From contig JAPFBL010000104.1 in assembly GCA_026182355.1 (NCBI GenBank), positions 1,295,501-1,359,500 of the forward strand: a DNA stretch of 64,000 nucleotides, in the 5' to 3' direction. The notes beneath the pieces were generated by a model. The model ran no database searches. It worked only from the letters and a program-made list of their open reading frames with translations, and had not been told where the DNA came from. The position numbers were made by a program, and so were the translations under genes. This document shows positions 13,034 to 28,000 of this stretch, piece by piece; the first letter of the stretch is position 1, and each line of letters starts with the position of its first letter. The DNA comes from Hermatobates lingyangjiaoensis. Taxonomy: Eukaryota > Arthropoda > Insecta > Hemiptera > Hermatobatidae.

Positions 13034-16000
13034 ACACATGAAAGAGAAAAAACAAATAAAGACACGCACAAAAGACTCACAACGATATTTCGACAGTCGT
13101 CGTCATCGGGTAGAAGTAGTCCCTTTGAGTAGCTGAAGCTAACTGTATATATATATATAGATATCCAGACAACGGGATAATTGTGAAAAATTTTTGCAAT
13201 TAAATTCTTTCATTAATTCGGCATTTGCTTGTTATTAAATATACCTAAATTTATTTAATTAATGAACAATTAATTTTTGTTTCGGTTTAGGGGTATGATA
13301 GGAGGGTGGCTAGTTGAAGGAACTCGACATTCTTAAGAATCAGTTTGAGGCATGATATTGAATTCTATTAGACTTCAAAGAGTGCTGTTGACTCTGAGCA
13401 AACCTTATATTTGTTTCCAACGTCTCCTCTTCTGTAAAACTTGTCGGCAGAGCATTTTCATTAATGAATTGTTTAATATAAACAGAATTTAAGTCCTATT
13501 TATTTCATAAATTAAGTTTATGTTCAGACATTATCTAAATTTTAAGATTCATTTTTCATTAAAGATTCAATGAATTTTCACTAAAATGTAACAGAAAATA
13601 TTTCCAAATTTGTTTCATTTAGTTACTCATTAGAAAAAACTAATCCAGATAGTTCTACAAATTGTAAAGTGTAGCCATCCATGTATTTTTTCCCTTCCTC
13701 ACTCTCGAAATGGAGAAATAATTATGGTTAATATCGAAACTTAAAACAATAAAATGTTTTTTAAGTAGTTGACATGTGATTTTAAACATAATTTATTAAT
13801 TTTTGGCAACAAAATGGTGAATAAGGTACTCTGTAGGGTTCATATGTTTGTAAATTTGATTTTGATGAAGGCAATGCCTTACCTCCCGTGAACTTCACCG
13901 CACGTCACTGCTTCTTGCTTATGGAAATAGCTCATGATAGACATCTTCAAATCGATCAATCAGTATAAATATATAGATGAATAGACCAACAAAGTAATGA
14001 ATAGACTCAAATAATCTTATAGCAGAATAATTTGTTTGAATACTACACAACTTAAATTGTAAACACTAAACAATGTAAAATTGTAAAACAATTGTAAACA
14101 CCATTACAATGTGAACAGTTGCAATGCCCTGCTTAATATGTTATGGATTTAAAACTAATTAAGTTTTTGACAGTTCGTTGAAGCAGTAGCAAAGCTCTAC
14201 TCTGTACCTGTTGCAGTGGATATTTCATTTATCCAATAGTACGTACTACTTTCCATTGTATTTCAAACACTATATTACAATCTGTCTATTAACTTTGTTT
14301 TATAAGTACTTAAGTTATTTTGTGATCATTGGTAATTTAAACAAAAACCTTATTTTTTATAATTTGAAATTTTTTCTTTACAACAAACGTTAGTAAAAGG
14401 TTATGTTAATTTTTGATTGGGCTATTCCAATTTATAATACTCTTCAATCATTATATAGATCTAATTAAAAAAGTTTACTTAGAATAATCCGAAAATCACT
14501 GTTTTAAGATTGATATTAGGGTTTATACGTATCAAGAGTTTTGTTATTTTGTAGTCATACAGTTTCTGATATATACATACTTTCATTCATTGACGTAATT
14601 GACATATTCATTTCTCTAAATACCAAAAGAAATAATTTTTACAGTATTTATGAAAAGTCAGATTTTTGAATCAAATTTCAACTCTAATTCCTTTAAAATT
14701 GTTTCCCCAATATACATTTAAGTAGAAGCTCTGCTTACGTTAATCAGAAAGCACAGAATTGACGATTTAATAACGAGGATTAAATATTGCAGTTTTGTTT
14801 TAAATTACATTAGTAAACATTGTTTTTCCGTGTTATTTCATAGGCTCATTCAGAAATACAACAAACTTTTCGTATTCAGTTCGCTTTGTAAACAATCCAC
14901 AAACATCAGTGCTTCAGAATGGTTGACTCTCAAACTATACTGTTGTTTACGGACAAATTTCATCAAGCAATGTGATGAAATGTTAACTAAACTTCTTAAA
15001 GTGACTTTTTTCTCCAAGTAGACAGTAAGATCAAATAGAGAACCTTTTGTTAGGTTTTCACATTTACGTAGTGTTAGATGTTTGAGGAATACACCTTAAG
15101 ACTTAAATAGTGAAATACGCCAGTCAAAAACAGTCTTGGTTCAAATTACAAATAAACCGTCATAAGTACAAACGTTCCACTATGTTTATCTGATCAACAT
15201 TTAGTGATCAGATTTGGTCAGCATTGGTTTAGTCTTAAAGGTAGTCATAAGTAGAAAATCACTATCATTGACCGAGTAAACATTAAGTGACAAAAGTGGA
15301 CCGACAACCAATCTGGTCTTGAGCTAGTCTTATGTACCAAAGAATAACTATCGTTGGTATAAAAAAAAATATATAACAGCTTAGATATATGGCTATCTAC
15401 CACACAGTACAATGCCAATTTTATTTATGACATTAAAAAAACACTTAGAGCCGTGGCGTTATATACGTTACCTTATCATTTAATAGTGTTTGTACACTTC
15501 CTGAGCAACAAAAGAATTGGAATGTGGTGGGTTTGAGCATGCGGCTGTCAGTGAATCATAAGAGAGAATTCTGCAAATGATTCAATTATTAAAAAATGTT
15601 TACATAATACGTCATTATTCTGTGATGTACCTTAGATCAGGGTTTTCTAAGGTGAGAGACTGAGGGACTCGGAAAGTCCTTTCTTAAAGAGGACCAAATG
15701 CTTTATACGGAAAAATGAAATGACTGCAGGTATTTAATTATTGCTCATTTTTAAACCCAAGAATCATTAGTTATTGTTGAAATTTGAAATGAATATTTTT
15801 TCTTATTTATTTTTATAAATTGACTTGCTAGTGTTGCTCTTTGAAAAACCTTTGCCCTGCTTAGGGGCTCCATGGTGTCCTGAAGTTTGGGAAACTCTCC
15901 CTTAGAGAATACTCCACATTTCACTTTATCGACGCGATACTATTTTTACGTGCACACTATTGTGAGTGTCATGTGGATACTCATACGATATTGCCAATAT

Positions 16001-19000
16001 AAAATTACTGGGCCATTCGAAAAGAAGAGATTTTATCTTAATTAAAATCCGCATAAAAACGATTTTGCCTAAATTAAAATACATCATTATTTTGAATTAA
16101 GGTACAGAGATAAAACAATAAGGAAGTAGTGAGAGACACCTGTTAGTAAAGATGTTGGAAGAATGGAAAGTGAAGACGGCTTAGAGATAAATTGGCAGGT
16201 GTAGCAGAGGGAACATATAGTTTATTTAGGGTGGAAATGAGCTAGTGCTGTGCAAACTTCAAGATCATGTGTATGATCAAGAATCAAGACAATTATATAA
16301 TTAAATATGCGGATGTCGTATAGACTGAGCAGGTTTTCTTTAAGGTGGCGAGGATGGAGGCGTCAAGATCTGGTCACGCAGTGGAATGCTGCGCTCCACA
16401 GTAACCCAAGGCAGCAGTCCTGTGTTCAGTGCATCCTGGGCTCCTGATATGACAAGCGTCCTCTACAGTCAAGCCAAGTCGCTTGTCATCAAACCACTTG
16501 CTCCTAACTCCAAATCGAACAGGGTAAGAACATATTTAATTTTTTATGTTTACCTTTCTGCATGGGTTTATATGTTTTTTTTTCTGATATTTTGTTGAAA
16601 ATTTAAAGTATATCTCATAAGCTCCATTTTATATTTATACCAGGTTTTTCCAATATCCTAAGCAATAAATTCCCAAAATATTTTCCTTTGGTTATTATTT
16701 TATGAAAGAATACACAGTCGATATTTCATGTTCTGGAATTAGCTGTTTTTACTCTTCTTTTAGAATGAGTGAGCCAGGCCATCCTTAATGTTCTCTTTTT
16801 ATATTCTAATGTAGATATATAGTTTCTCGTATATTATAGATATCCTAATAATCTTAAATCTTAATGACTGTAAGACCAGAAATATGTTTATACTTGTTCA
16901 TTAATTTTACCATTATAGGCTTTAAACGGTGGAAAATATTTAGTAATTCAGTGATCTTTTTCAGTTCATACTATTTCATAAAAATTTTTGAACTTCACTT
17001 AAACTTCATTTGCCATTTAAACTTCATGTCTTCCTCCTCTCATCTCCTCTTGTGTCAATTATTTCTGTTGAAATAAACGATATGTTGAGGGTTTAAGAGG
17101 GCTGGGTTAGAGTTTGGTTTAGAGGTTCAGAAAGGTCTTAGAGTTTGGTTTAGAGGTTCAGAAAGGTCTTAGAGTTTGGTTTAGAGGTTCAGAAAGGTCT
17201 TAGAGTTTGAAGGTCAGTAAAATAGTCTTTTACAGAACACTTAAAAATGAATTCAGAAGTATTTCCTGAACCTAGCGATGACAAGTTGGATTTAGTATAA
17301 AATCCATTTTAATTTGTTGTTTAAAAAGTCTATGATGAAGATACATTTATGCCTCTAATAACTGGTTAGAAAGACTCTAAATTCTTTAAGTTCTAATAAC
17401 TGGCGAAGAAAAACTTTCCATGAGAAATGAATAATAGAATTTTTGCAACTTATGTTTGAGTACTAACAGAAAAGTTAGTACTTTTTTTGAGTTGAAGTTT
17501 TTCAAAACTGGTTCCAAATTAAAATTTAGCAAGCCAGAGCATTCGAGAAAGATGGCATCAGAGATGCCATCAGAGACAGATGGCATATACAGAACAATTT
17601 CTAAGACTCCACCTTGCATCCCGAAATCGGGTATGAAGAAAGACCTTCAAATGCAGTCATCAGTTTTGTTAATCGATCAACTGTAATGTTTTGAAAGATT
17701 AATTACCAATTTATAATATCTTGTCATTCTATAGAACTTTTTGTTTATTTTATAAATGCTAACTTGAACTGCTCAGTATAAATTACAGAAAACAAGAGAA
17801 CTATTTTACTTTTATTCGTGTTTTATGCTTCCACTGGTTTTCCATTCACATTTAGTTTGTAAAACTAATACATGTTTGAATAATATATATTTAAGTTATA
17901 TTTACTTTATTTCTGAATATAATAAAGTAGATATTTTATAATTTGAAAATAAAAGATTATTAGTAATACTTGCATGTTATTTGGAATGACTTTTTGAGCA
18001 GTTTTGGAAAGAAGGAGGAGGAAAAAATGATATTCTGAAGGAGGTCTGATAGAGATCATTGTGCAAACAGGTCGAGAACTTCTGTTTTATGAAGACCTTT
18101 AGAGTAATTAAGACATTTTTCCTCACTCTTGTAAAATGAATAAGTTAGATTAATTATAATTGAATATTCTGAAGTGTTTTGAGAAATTTTTGGCTTGGAT
18201 AGACATCAGGTAGACCTGAAGGTAGTCGATAGTGCAAAGCACTTTGTTGGGCATATGCTATCAGATTCGGGCATATAAATAATGGGCTTGCAATGAACCT
18301 CCCTTTTAAGCCACAGTGTAATAGCATATGGCAAGCTTGCACAGCTGATTGGAATCCAGTCATTTGTATGCGAACTCCAGATACTAGGCACTCTCCAGTT
18401 TAAACATAGCATTACTTCGTTAAGCGCCTTTGCAAAATGTTACAACTCATCCACATTTCTAACATCTAACGAAAAATTTAATCCTTTGCCAGCTGGTCCC
18501 ATCAGGCAAATGATGATCCCTGTTTTGATTGATTACAAAGTGATTCAGTGTAAACACACCCATTTTATGGAATGAAAAAGAAGTCTTAAGTTAATGAAGC
18601 TACGTGGAGATTTTTAATGACATTAAATTATATTCTGAAGCACGCAAGGTAGAGAACATCTGTCTTACGAAGACCTCAAATGTTTCCTAAGAAACTAAAA
18701 AGAAACCTATGAGCACATCAAAGAATATTCGCCACCATACCTTCATCTTGTCTTTAGTTGAAGGTATACTAACCCACCATGGCAATTTTTTCCTTATGGT
18801 GGGAACTAAAAAAGGTATCACGGGTACTTTAGTTGGTAGGTTGGAAAATGTATGGAAATGATTTGTTAGGGCTAGCGACCGCACATCAATTGTATCCCAT
18901 CAAGCATCGCTGTTGGTCTAAGAGGTTCATCCTTTCTTAAAGTAAGCTTAATTCATTTTCTAAAGCCACTTTGGTTGCTTCGTTCGAGGAATGACTTGAA

Positions 19001-22000
19001 GGATGGAGGACAGCGTAAGACACCGGTCTAAGAGCGGCTTTCTCTTCGTTTACTTTTTTCCTACTTCAGTCTTCTTTTATCCTCTTACCTTGTTCTTATT
19101 TTGTTTTCGTTATTTCCATTCTTCTTTTCGAATTTGTACCTATTCTTTCCTACTCTTTGCATTTTATCTTCTATTTATTTTCTTCCTCTTTTATCTTTTT
19201 CACTCTAAACCTTCGAAACTGTTCTGTTAAATGGCCAACTATATTTGTAAAGACAATCGGATATAATAAATTTTTGATGTAGATGTGAATAGTGTTTCGT
19301 TTTCGCGTGTATAATAGTTACAGTATAAATAACAATAATTGCTTATCTATTGTTAATGTAACCTAATGACAATATATATATATATCTTACTTAATGATAA
19401 GTTGTATAGCTTACTTAACATAAGTCGTATATGTCGCATAAGTTATCGAATGATAAGTTGGGAGATATATATGTCACGATGGGATATAGAGGTGTTCTGA
19501 CAACCATTCATGCTTCAGTTTCAATTAGGTAGCTGCAGATTCCAGGAGTATGATTGAATATGAGATTAATTTGAAAATTCATTATTGTGATTACGGAATA
19601 ACCCAACATATAAACAATGATATTATTAAGAAACCAAAACGCTTCAAACACGTACTATTCTTCTTTATATGTATTACAAAAGCCATAAAATTGCAAAAAC
19701 CTATTAAATAACACAATTACAAAAGTAAAAATCTGGAGTGGCCTTCACTCAACTTTACTATAAGTAACTTAATATCAAATTTCTTGAGTATATAATATAT
19801 AACGTCTCAATTAAGCATAATGTTAACATCTAAATGGGATATGATTATTAGTCTTTCATTCCTGAGGTAGTACAGATAGTGATTGAATGACATATCAATA
19901 TATAAGCTTATTTTGGTACATCACACAGCTGATGCAAATAATTTCATTAGTATAACTACAGCAGTAATAACATTTTTGAAAAACCAAAGTGAACATTTCT
20001 TGATACGAAATATTCTCCTACAAGAGAACATAGCCTCTGTTCAAATAGCCAGTGGATTTCTTACATCGTTTACTTGACATCCTTCTACATTCAATATTAA
20101 AGTAAAATTTTCAAATTTAAAATAGGAAAATACCCTTTTTTCTCTGAAAAACATCATAAATAGCTAAGAAGATGTTGTTTTAAGGTGATTTATAATTAAA
20201 GATGTACAATAATTACATTTATTAATCTCTAAACGAAAGATTTCAATTTTGAATTATCTTTTACATTTTTGGTTTTTTACAGAATTATTATACTTTGAAT
20301 TTTATGGCTTCTTAGTATCAAATAACATATATACGAATTTTTTCAGAGTGTGCGTTATCATTTTCCTGCACAATATTATTCCTCTTACATCTCATATAAG
20401 TCAATAAACAATTTAAATTGTTCCTTTATAAATATCAATTTTATCTCAGTGGAATCGCTCAAAAAATTTCTAAGTCAAAGTAAACAATGAAAAAAATACA
20501 AAAAATTCGACAGATAGCAGGTAATCTCTTAGTCTAAGATAAACAAACAGTTTTTATAGCGTTATTGCTCTTTCCCGTAATTGAAACTTCATGATTTTTT
20601 TTTCTGAATTGCTAATTTTTCGCTCCATTTTTGGTCAAATTTTCATTATTTTTTAATGAGCCGTTCAGCGTCAAAAAAACATTTTCTGAAAACAGAATTC
20701 GTACTGTAACGCCCCATTAGCGAATGTAATTTTGAAAAAAAATATTTCAACTCATTCTCCATATAATGTTCGATTTATAGGCATAGTTTCATTCTTGTCC
20801 GTCAAACAGTATGGCTTGTATCGCTCTCACAAGGTTTGAGATTGATTTATAAGTCAAAATTTGTACATTTTATTGAAAAAAAAATATTTCCTGTTGTTTT
20901 AAAATTCTGAGTATATTTTTCGTTTGTTCCATTTGTAACCTCAAAGATAATGTCAAAATTTCAAAACTCTATGGTTATCAGTTTAGGAGAAATAAATGTT
21001 TAAAAAAAAACGGTTTTTGGAAAAAAAAGTGACTTTCCCATCATGCATAATTCTTCCCAAACAATAGGGATCTTCGTCTTTATGGGGCCCATTTTTGTGT
21101 AAAATATCAACTTGATCCATCAAAGATTCTGGACCGTAGCTTGGTAACCAGCAATGCTAAAACACGCACCCACCCACCCACCCACCCACCCACACACACA
21201 CACAGACATCATCGTAAAAACGTCATAAAACGACTTCTGGGACCTCAAAACATGTAATTCCGTCAAAATCTCGAGATCGACTTTTTTCACGATCACTATA
21301 CTTTACTTATAGTAAAGTAAAAAAATCTGGAGTGGCCTACACTCTTCTTTACTATAAGTAACCTAATGTCAAATTTCTTGAGTATATAAAATATAACGTC
21401 TCATTTAAGCATAACATAAATATCTAAATGGGATACAATTATTAGCATTGCATTCGTGAGGTAGTACAGATAGTGATTGAAGGACATATCACTTTATAAG
21501 CTTATTTTTGTACATCACAAATAATTTATTATTTGCAAATAATTTCATTAGTATAACTACAGCAGTAATAACATTTTTGAAAAACCAATGTGAACATTTC
21601 TTGAAACGAAATATTATCCTACAAGATAACATGGCTATTGTTCAAATAGCCAGTAGATTTCTTACATCGTTTACTTGACATCCTTCTACATTGAATATTA
21701 ATGTAAAATTTTCAAATTTGAAACAGTAAAATACCCTTTTTTTCTCTGAAAAACTTCATAAACAGCGAAGAAAATGTTGTATTAAGGTGATTTGTTAATT
21801 AAAGATGTACGATAATTACAGTTATTAATCTCTAAACGAAAAATTTCAATTTTGAATTATCTTTTACATTTTTGGTTTTTAACAGTATTATTATACTGGG
21901 AATTTTATGGCTTCTTAGTATTTAATAAGATCATTTTCCTTCCCATTTGTCAAATAACATATATACGAATTTTTTCTGAGTGAGTGTTATCATTTACCTG

Positions 22001-25000
22001 CACAATATTATTCCTCTTACATCTCTTATAAGTCAATAATATATTTTCATTTTTCCATTAGAAACATCAATTTTATCTCAGTGGATTCGCTCAAAAAATT
22101 TCTAAGTCAATGTAAACAATGTAAAAAAATACAAAAAAATCGACAAGTATAGCAGGTGATCTCTTAGTCTAGGATAAACAAAGAGTTTTTATATCGTTAT
22201 TGCTCTTTCCCGTAATTGAAACTTATTGATTTTTTTTTATGAATTGCTAATTTATTGTTCCATTTTTGGTCAAATTTTCATTATTTTTTAACGAGCCGTT
22301 TAGCGTCAAAAAAACATTTTCTGAAAACACAAATCGAACTGTAACGCCCTATTAGCGAATGTAATTTTAGAAAAAAATATTTCAACTCATTCTCCTTATA
22401 ATGTTCTATTTATAGGCATAGTTTCATCCTTGTCCGTCAAACAGTATGGCTTGTATCGCTCTCACAAGGTTTGAGATTGAATTATAAGTCAAAATTTGTA
22501 CCTTTTATTGAAAAAAAAATATTTCCCGACGTTTTAAAATTCTGAATATATTTTTCGTTTGTTTCATTTGTAACCTCAAAAATAATATCAAAATTTCAAA
22601 ACACTATGGTTATCAGTTTAGGAGAAATAAATGTTTTAAAAAAAAACGGTTTTTGGCAAAAAAAGTGACTTTCCCATGCTGCATAATTCTTCCCAAACAA
22701 TAGGGATCTTCGTCTTTATGGGGCCCATTTTTGTGTAAAATATCAACTTGATCCATCAAAGATTCTGGACCGTAGCGTGGTAACAAGCAATGCTAACATA
22801 CTCACCCACCCACCCACCCACACATACACACACAGACATCATCGTAAAAACGTCATAAAACGACTTCTGGGACCTCAAAACATGTAATTCCGTCAAAATC
22901 TCGAGATCGACTTTTTTCACGATCACTATACTTTACTTATAGTAAAGTAAAAATGAAAGGTTAAAGAGATATCAACTTGTAGAAACAAGGTAGGAAGGGA
23001 TTATAGGAAATGACGATTTAATTTTACACTTTTGAGAGGAAAGCAGAGAAAGAAGAGTGGTGATGTTTAGAATGGGGTATAAAACAATTTTGCTCCTCCC
23101 AATCCTTCTCATTACAAACAAGTATATCTCCTTGAACTACCATTTTTTGTTTTTATAATTTTACTATGTCATAAATTATTAGAACATTAGAGTTTATTTT
23201 AAATAACTTTATTTGTGTAGAGAAAATGTACAATTTTTAATAATGAATAAATACCACATGATTCACTGCATGGTGGGAGCTTTGAAAGTTGCATTGAATG
23301 GTCTGCGTATTCTACATTTGTTCAATATTAAAATCTAGTTTGGTTTGTTAATATTGCGAAATAATTTTTGAGTTGTTTTGAATCTCATTTACAATTTTGG
23401 GGTCTAAATCACAACTCTAGTTAACTGTAACTCTGTTTACATTGTTGTTGAGATATAATACTGGAGGGGTCTTTACTCAGCTCTAAAACGTAAACCAATT
23501 ATGAATAATAATATCAAATTATTTTAATTAATTTTTTAATGTTGTTACTATCGTTTGAAAAATTATTATGGAAATTTGATAAAAAATAAAACTCATAAAA
23601 TAGTAACTCAATTATGTTACTAAACATTTCCGAGCCTTCTGTACTTGAAATTTAAATCTTCTTTTAAAATTCTCAAAAATTTGTTATCTCGTTATGTAAC
23701 GTTATATAAAAACAATAATAGTTAGTTGCTAATTATCATGTCCATTTATCAATACTATCGTAATTTCTGCTGCATATTTCATTGCACTGCACCCGTTGTT
23801 TGTTTTCATTTCAAGAGATATACACTTAATTATAATGACATTCATTGATAATAAGATTTTAAACCAGAGGAAAATGTAATATGCTATTATTATCAACCGT
23901 CATACCTCGTCTATCGCTTGTGGAGTCGCCTGACCGATTTCGGAATGGCTGCATCATCAATGGTACTCTGGATGCAGCCATTGCGAAACCGATCGGACGA
24001 CTCCACCAGCGATAGACGAGGTATAACGGTTTATAATAATAGCATATTTACTAACCTCTGTATCACTAACAATATGCATGTATTTAATGTAATCTGCGCT
24101 GAGTTCTTTTTCATGGATGTTAAAGTAATTGTTACGAACAAACACCTAACAATTTCTCAAATTTCTTTCAAATATTCCTTTTAAGCTATTTTACCAAACG
24201 TATTTAACATAGCTAAGTCAGATAATAAACATTATAAACATTCTCACTGGTATAAATATTCTTTTTAATAATTTTTTTCCCCTTTTTTTGTAAAACAAAT
24301 TGTTCCTTTAAAAACTTGTATAACACTCTAGTAAGCTAATTTTGGTATAAAAATACTTTTTTAGAATATATTTCATGTTTGAAAGAAAGCGTTTATAAAA
24401 TATATCAATTCAGAATTGGTTGTTTAATGTGCTTCTTACAATATTAACATAAACATATGCTGTTTAACGTAAAATAAACAATATTAACGTAAATATATAG
24501 ATGGAATTTCATAGTTGTTGTTTTTAGTGTACCTCTTGTTATAATAAAATATTCAAATAAAGTCAATAGTGAATAAAAAACTGTTTCTAGGTAGACTGCA
24601 AGAGCAGTAAATATTAATACTGATTTAGACTATAACAGAAAGTAATGAGGAAGTAATGAATACTTCTCAAATATAATAATGTCACTCAAAACAAGGGCTC
24701 TTTTCCAGAGCAGAAGGTACATATCTGTCAAGTTTCATTATGTCTTATCAAATAGTGGAGTCATATAAAAGCATGCAGTAGGAGCGGGTCATACACACTA
24801 CTCACCGCACTCACGTAGATATTAAGACAAAAAATGGTCTAAGGAGGCCTCAAAATGTGTAAATCTCTCAACAACCCATAATACATTTTTATCAGTTCCA
24901 CTATATTTTAATTACAATAAGAAAAATTAAAGTTGTTTTGAATGGAACTTGAAGGGAAGATTTCACATAAGGATCTGTTGAAGGATATCCAGCAGTTGAG

Positions 25001-28000
25001 AAATAACCCATGAAAAATAACTCAGCCAAGGCTTGCTCTGCACACACGAATTATAAGCGACTTCTTGAGATTTATTCAAGAAATAATAACACATAAGGAG
25101 ACATTTGAACTTTTTACTTTTGCAAAGTTTTGAAAGAGCAATAGAGATTAAGATAAAGATGAGTGTATGAATTTGATTAAGTAGAAGTAATTTAGCAAAG
25201 AAAATGAGTAAATGGCTGAAGTAAAATAGAAATAAGATAAATATTAAACAACTTCTACATTAACCACAACAAAGAAGGGCTGGCCAAACAAAGCCAAGAC
25301 TCCAACTTGGCCAAACTCTGATTACTTCTTCTTTGTTATTTATATTGATTCTAGAGTTGAAAACGGAATTTAATAAATACTAATTTCTTAGCTAAATTAA
25401 AGCACTTTGTTATTCTTCCGTATAACTAATTTAAAATACTTCATCCGTATATCAAATACCTTAGAAATTACATTTCAATTAAAACAGTCGGAGGTATCCG
25501 ATTGGAAACCTATTGTCGTTTTTACACTCTGCTGAAAGTATAATATAGAGAAGTAATGGAAAACATCAATTTAGTGCTTTTGACATTTCTATACTTCCTG
25601 ATAATGTGAATTCAATAGTCAACTAAGCATTTTTTTCGTCCGTCCCAGAAGACATTAAGCAGACGGTTCCGATTGCGTTTGATGTAAGGTACTCGTTAAA
25701 GATCTCTACTTCAAATACACTTGAGTTAAGAAAAATTTAGGGTTTCCCAATGTAGAATGTTCAATAAGTGTTATCAGAAAGGGCCATTCTTTGGCCTGTA
25801 TGTGTCCTCTCATGGAATATACAGTGCCACCTAAACTTAACCTAACTATTTAGATCATTTACCTTCAAATGTACTGCAAAAATGTACAATAAAATAGATA
25901 TTTAAAATATTCCAACTAATTTATTACGACTCTGTTATTATTATAACTTACAGGTTATAACATATGTACATGTTGTTGCAAAATATGCATTTCAATATGA
26001 CAGCATTTGGTGTGTACATATAGGTGTTGCATTAGTGAGCTGACTGACACTTTTTGAAGTATTTGACTGTATTTGAAGTTGCATAAAAAAATTTCCCAGA
26101 AATGATCTTTTGAGGTTGGCAAGGGTTTTAAATGAATTAATCAGGACGATGTTTACTGTAGTGTATCACAACAAAATTTCATTCAGATAAGAAGGCAAGA
26201 GTCGCATTAATGCTGTTACCAAAGTTTACCCGGAGCAAGTGCTAAACTGAAAGAGCACCAATATGCTCAAGTAGACCAAGGAAGTGACTTTGTGAAGAAG
26301 CATCTTCAAAATGCCTGTTGTCATAGATTCAGACCATTGAGAATGATAACACAACGTCGTCGCCTCAGCTATTGCTGGAGCTGTTTTACTAACCAAGATC
26401 TGCCCCATAAAACGATTTCTATCAGTAAAAAAAGTGAACCCGCGATAAATGGCAAGTTATAGAGTACCTGAAAATCTTCAGTTTTACAGTTGTTATCTCA
26501 TTACTATTAATAAAATAAGAAAGTTACCTTGGCCTCTTTCCAATTGGTTTGGCTCATCTTGGTCGTGTATCTATAGTTCTGGACTATTGTATAATGTTAC
26601 TATTAATTTTGGAATGTGACTGAAAAGTTTGCTTTGAATGTTTAAAGAATGAATGAAATGTAATTGGAATAAAAGAAAGATTTTGGTTTGAGATGTATAT
26701 ATTGTCTTATTGTGTTTGACACAAGCACTTTGCGCTTATTTGTCTTCAAAGGAGATCCATTCAATTCTGCGTAAAAGAATTAAATCCTAAGAATGGTTTT
26801 GAATTATTTCAAAATAGGTACAGACGAACAATAGAATGGTGATTTGGTTAAAGCATTTCTTTGTTAATGCTGACACAAGGGGAACCTATGCTCCACCCTT
26901 CCCCGGCTTTTTCCTTCCAATTGCATTGAATTGGTGAGAGATAACTTATCGGTCTTTGAAGTCATCCACAATTCAAGTCCCACATCTTCTCTTTTTTGTT
27001 GTTTTCTTTCTTATTTAATTTTTTAAAAAAAGAAAACTCATCTAGTTTTAAAAAACTAGAAGGTTGTCTTCCTTATTTTTTCATTTATTTTCAATAATTT
27101 AATTTTTCTTTAAACTATAGAAAATAAATGTTGCGAAGAAAAAGTTTAAATATTATATTAGATTGCTGGAGTATAGTTGAGTTATGTAAAACAATAACAA
27201 AGTTTGAAGTAAGAGGTAATACATTCCAACATAAAATGATAAACTATCCAGATGTTTCTGACATCTTGGTCTATAATACCAAAACAACAAGACTTCAAAA
27301 GAATACAAAACTCATCCTACGGTTGTGTACTGTACAGTTGTATACAGAATAAAATTGTATATTGTACTGTACTACAGATTGCTAGTAACTTGTGTACTGC
27401 GAACAGTGAAACTGGGAAGCTAAAAATATTTATCAAATATATTTAATACAAAATAATGGATCTGCACAAATACACAGTTTTCAATATTCAAGAATCCTAA
27501 AAATTTTTATGAATAGGCAAAACACTGAAACTTTAAATAATGGGAAAGGTATATTGTCATGTTTTAAGCACAAACAGTACTAACTTTAGCACTGTTTAAC
27601 TAACATGTTTAGTGATTGGAAATTTTAAAATTCTAATTTATTATTGTCTTTATATGAATATAGCTTGAGAAAAATTCCAAACTTTTTGAAAATTTGATAA
27701 AAAATGTTACACAAAAAAAGGAGAACTATGTACATATTATTATAATGAACGATAACACAGTATACACAAATTTTTTCCATTTAATTTTCTGTGTAAAACC
27801 CCCAAACGGATGTATTTTACCCCTTGTACATATAGATTAATCCTGTAGCATCAATTCTTAACATATGTTTAAAAAAAATCTTTTTTATTTTATTTCAAAA
27901 ATCTTAGAAATAAGATATTTCTTGTTGAATGAATAGTTCTATTCATTTTAAGGGAATCATTACTTTTTTATTATATTACAACACCTGTAATTTACCCAAG

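Larger units (their letters stand above)
11935..13145 (-). mobile_element. PLE-2, 5'-truncated Penelope-like element with two same-orientation end repeats
   Basis: A minus-strand endonuclease remnant is followed (leftwards) by an A-rich 3' region (about 12140-12305) and a terminal repeat with a hammerhead-like core (11935-12120). A second copy of the repeat in the same orientation lies at 13031-13145, separated from the coding part by a 54-base (TA)n tract. Direct placement of the two repeats is the alternative PLE arrangement, in contrast to the inverted copies around PLE-1, PLE-3 and PLE-4. Confidence 0.7.

Noticed and set aside
11780..13080. Overlapping frames on both strands, including a + frame at 12814-13041
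   Set aside because: Shadows of the minus-strand PLE-2 endonuclease or of (TA)n.
18154..18412. Overlapping open frames on both strands around 18154-18412
   Set aside because: Several frames are open at once, no splice borders were found, and none matches a family. Probably an old repeat.
21172..21205. (CCCA)n tract considered as telomere-like repeat
   Set aside because: It is part of each copy of the 1.6-kb repeat and grades into (CA)n.
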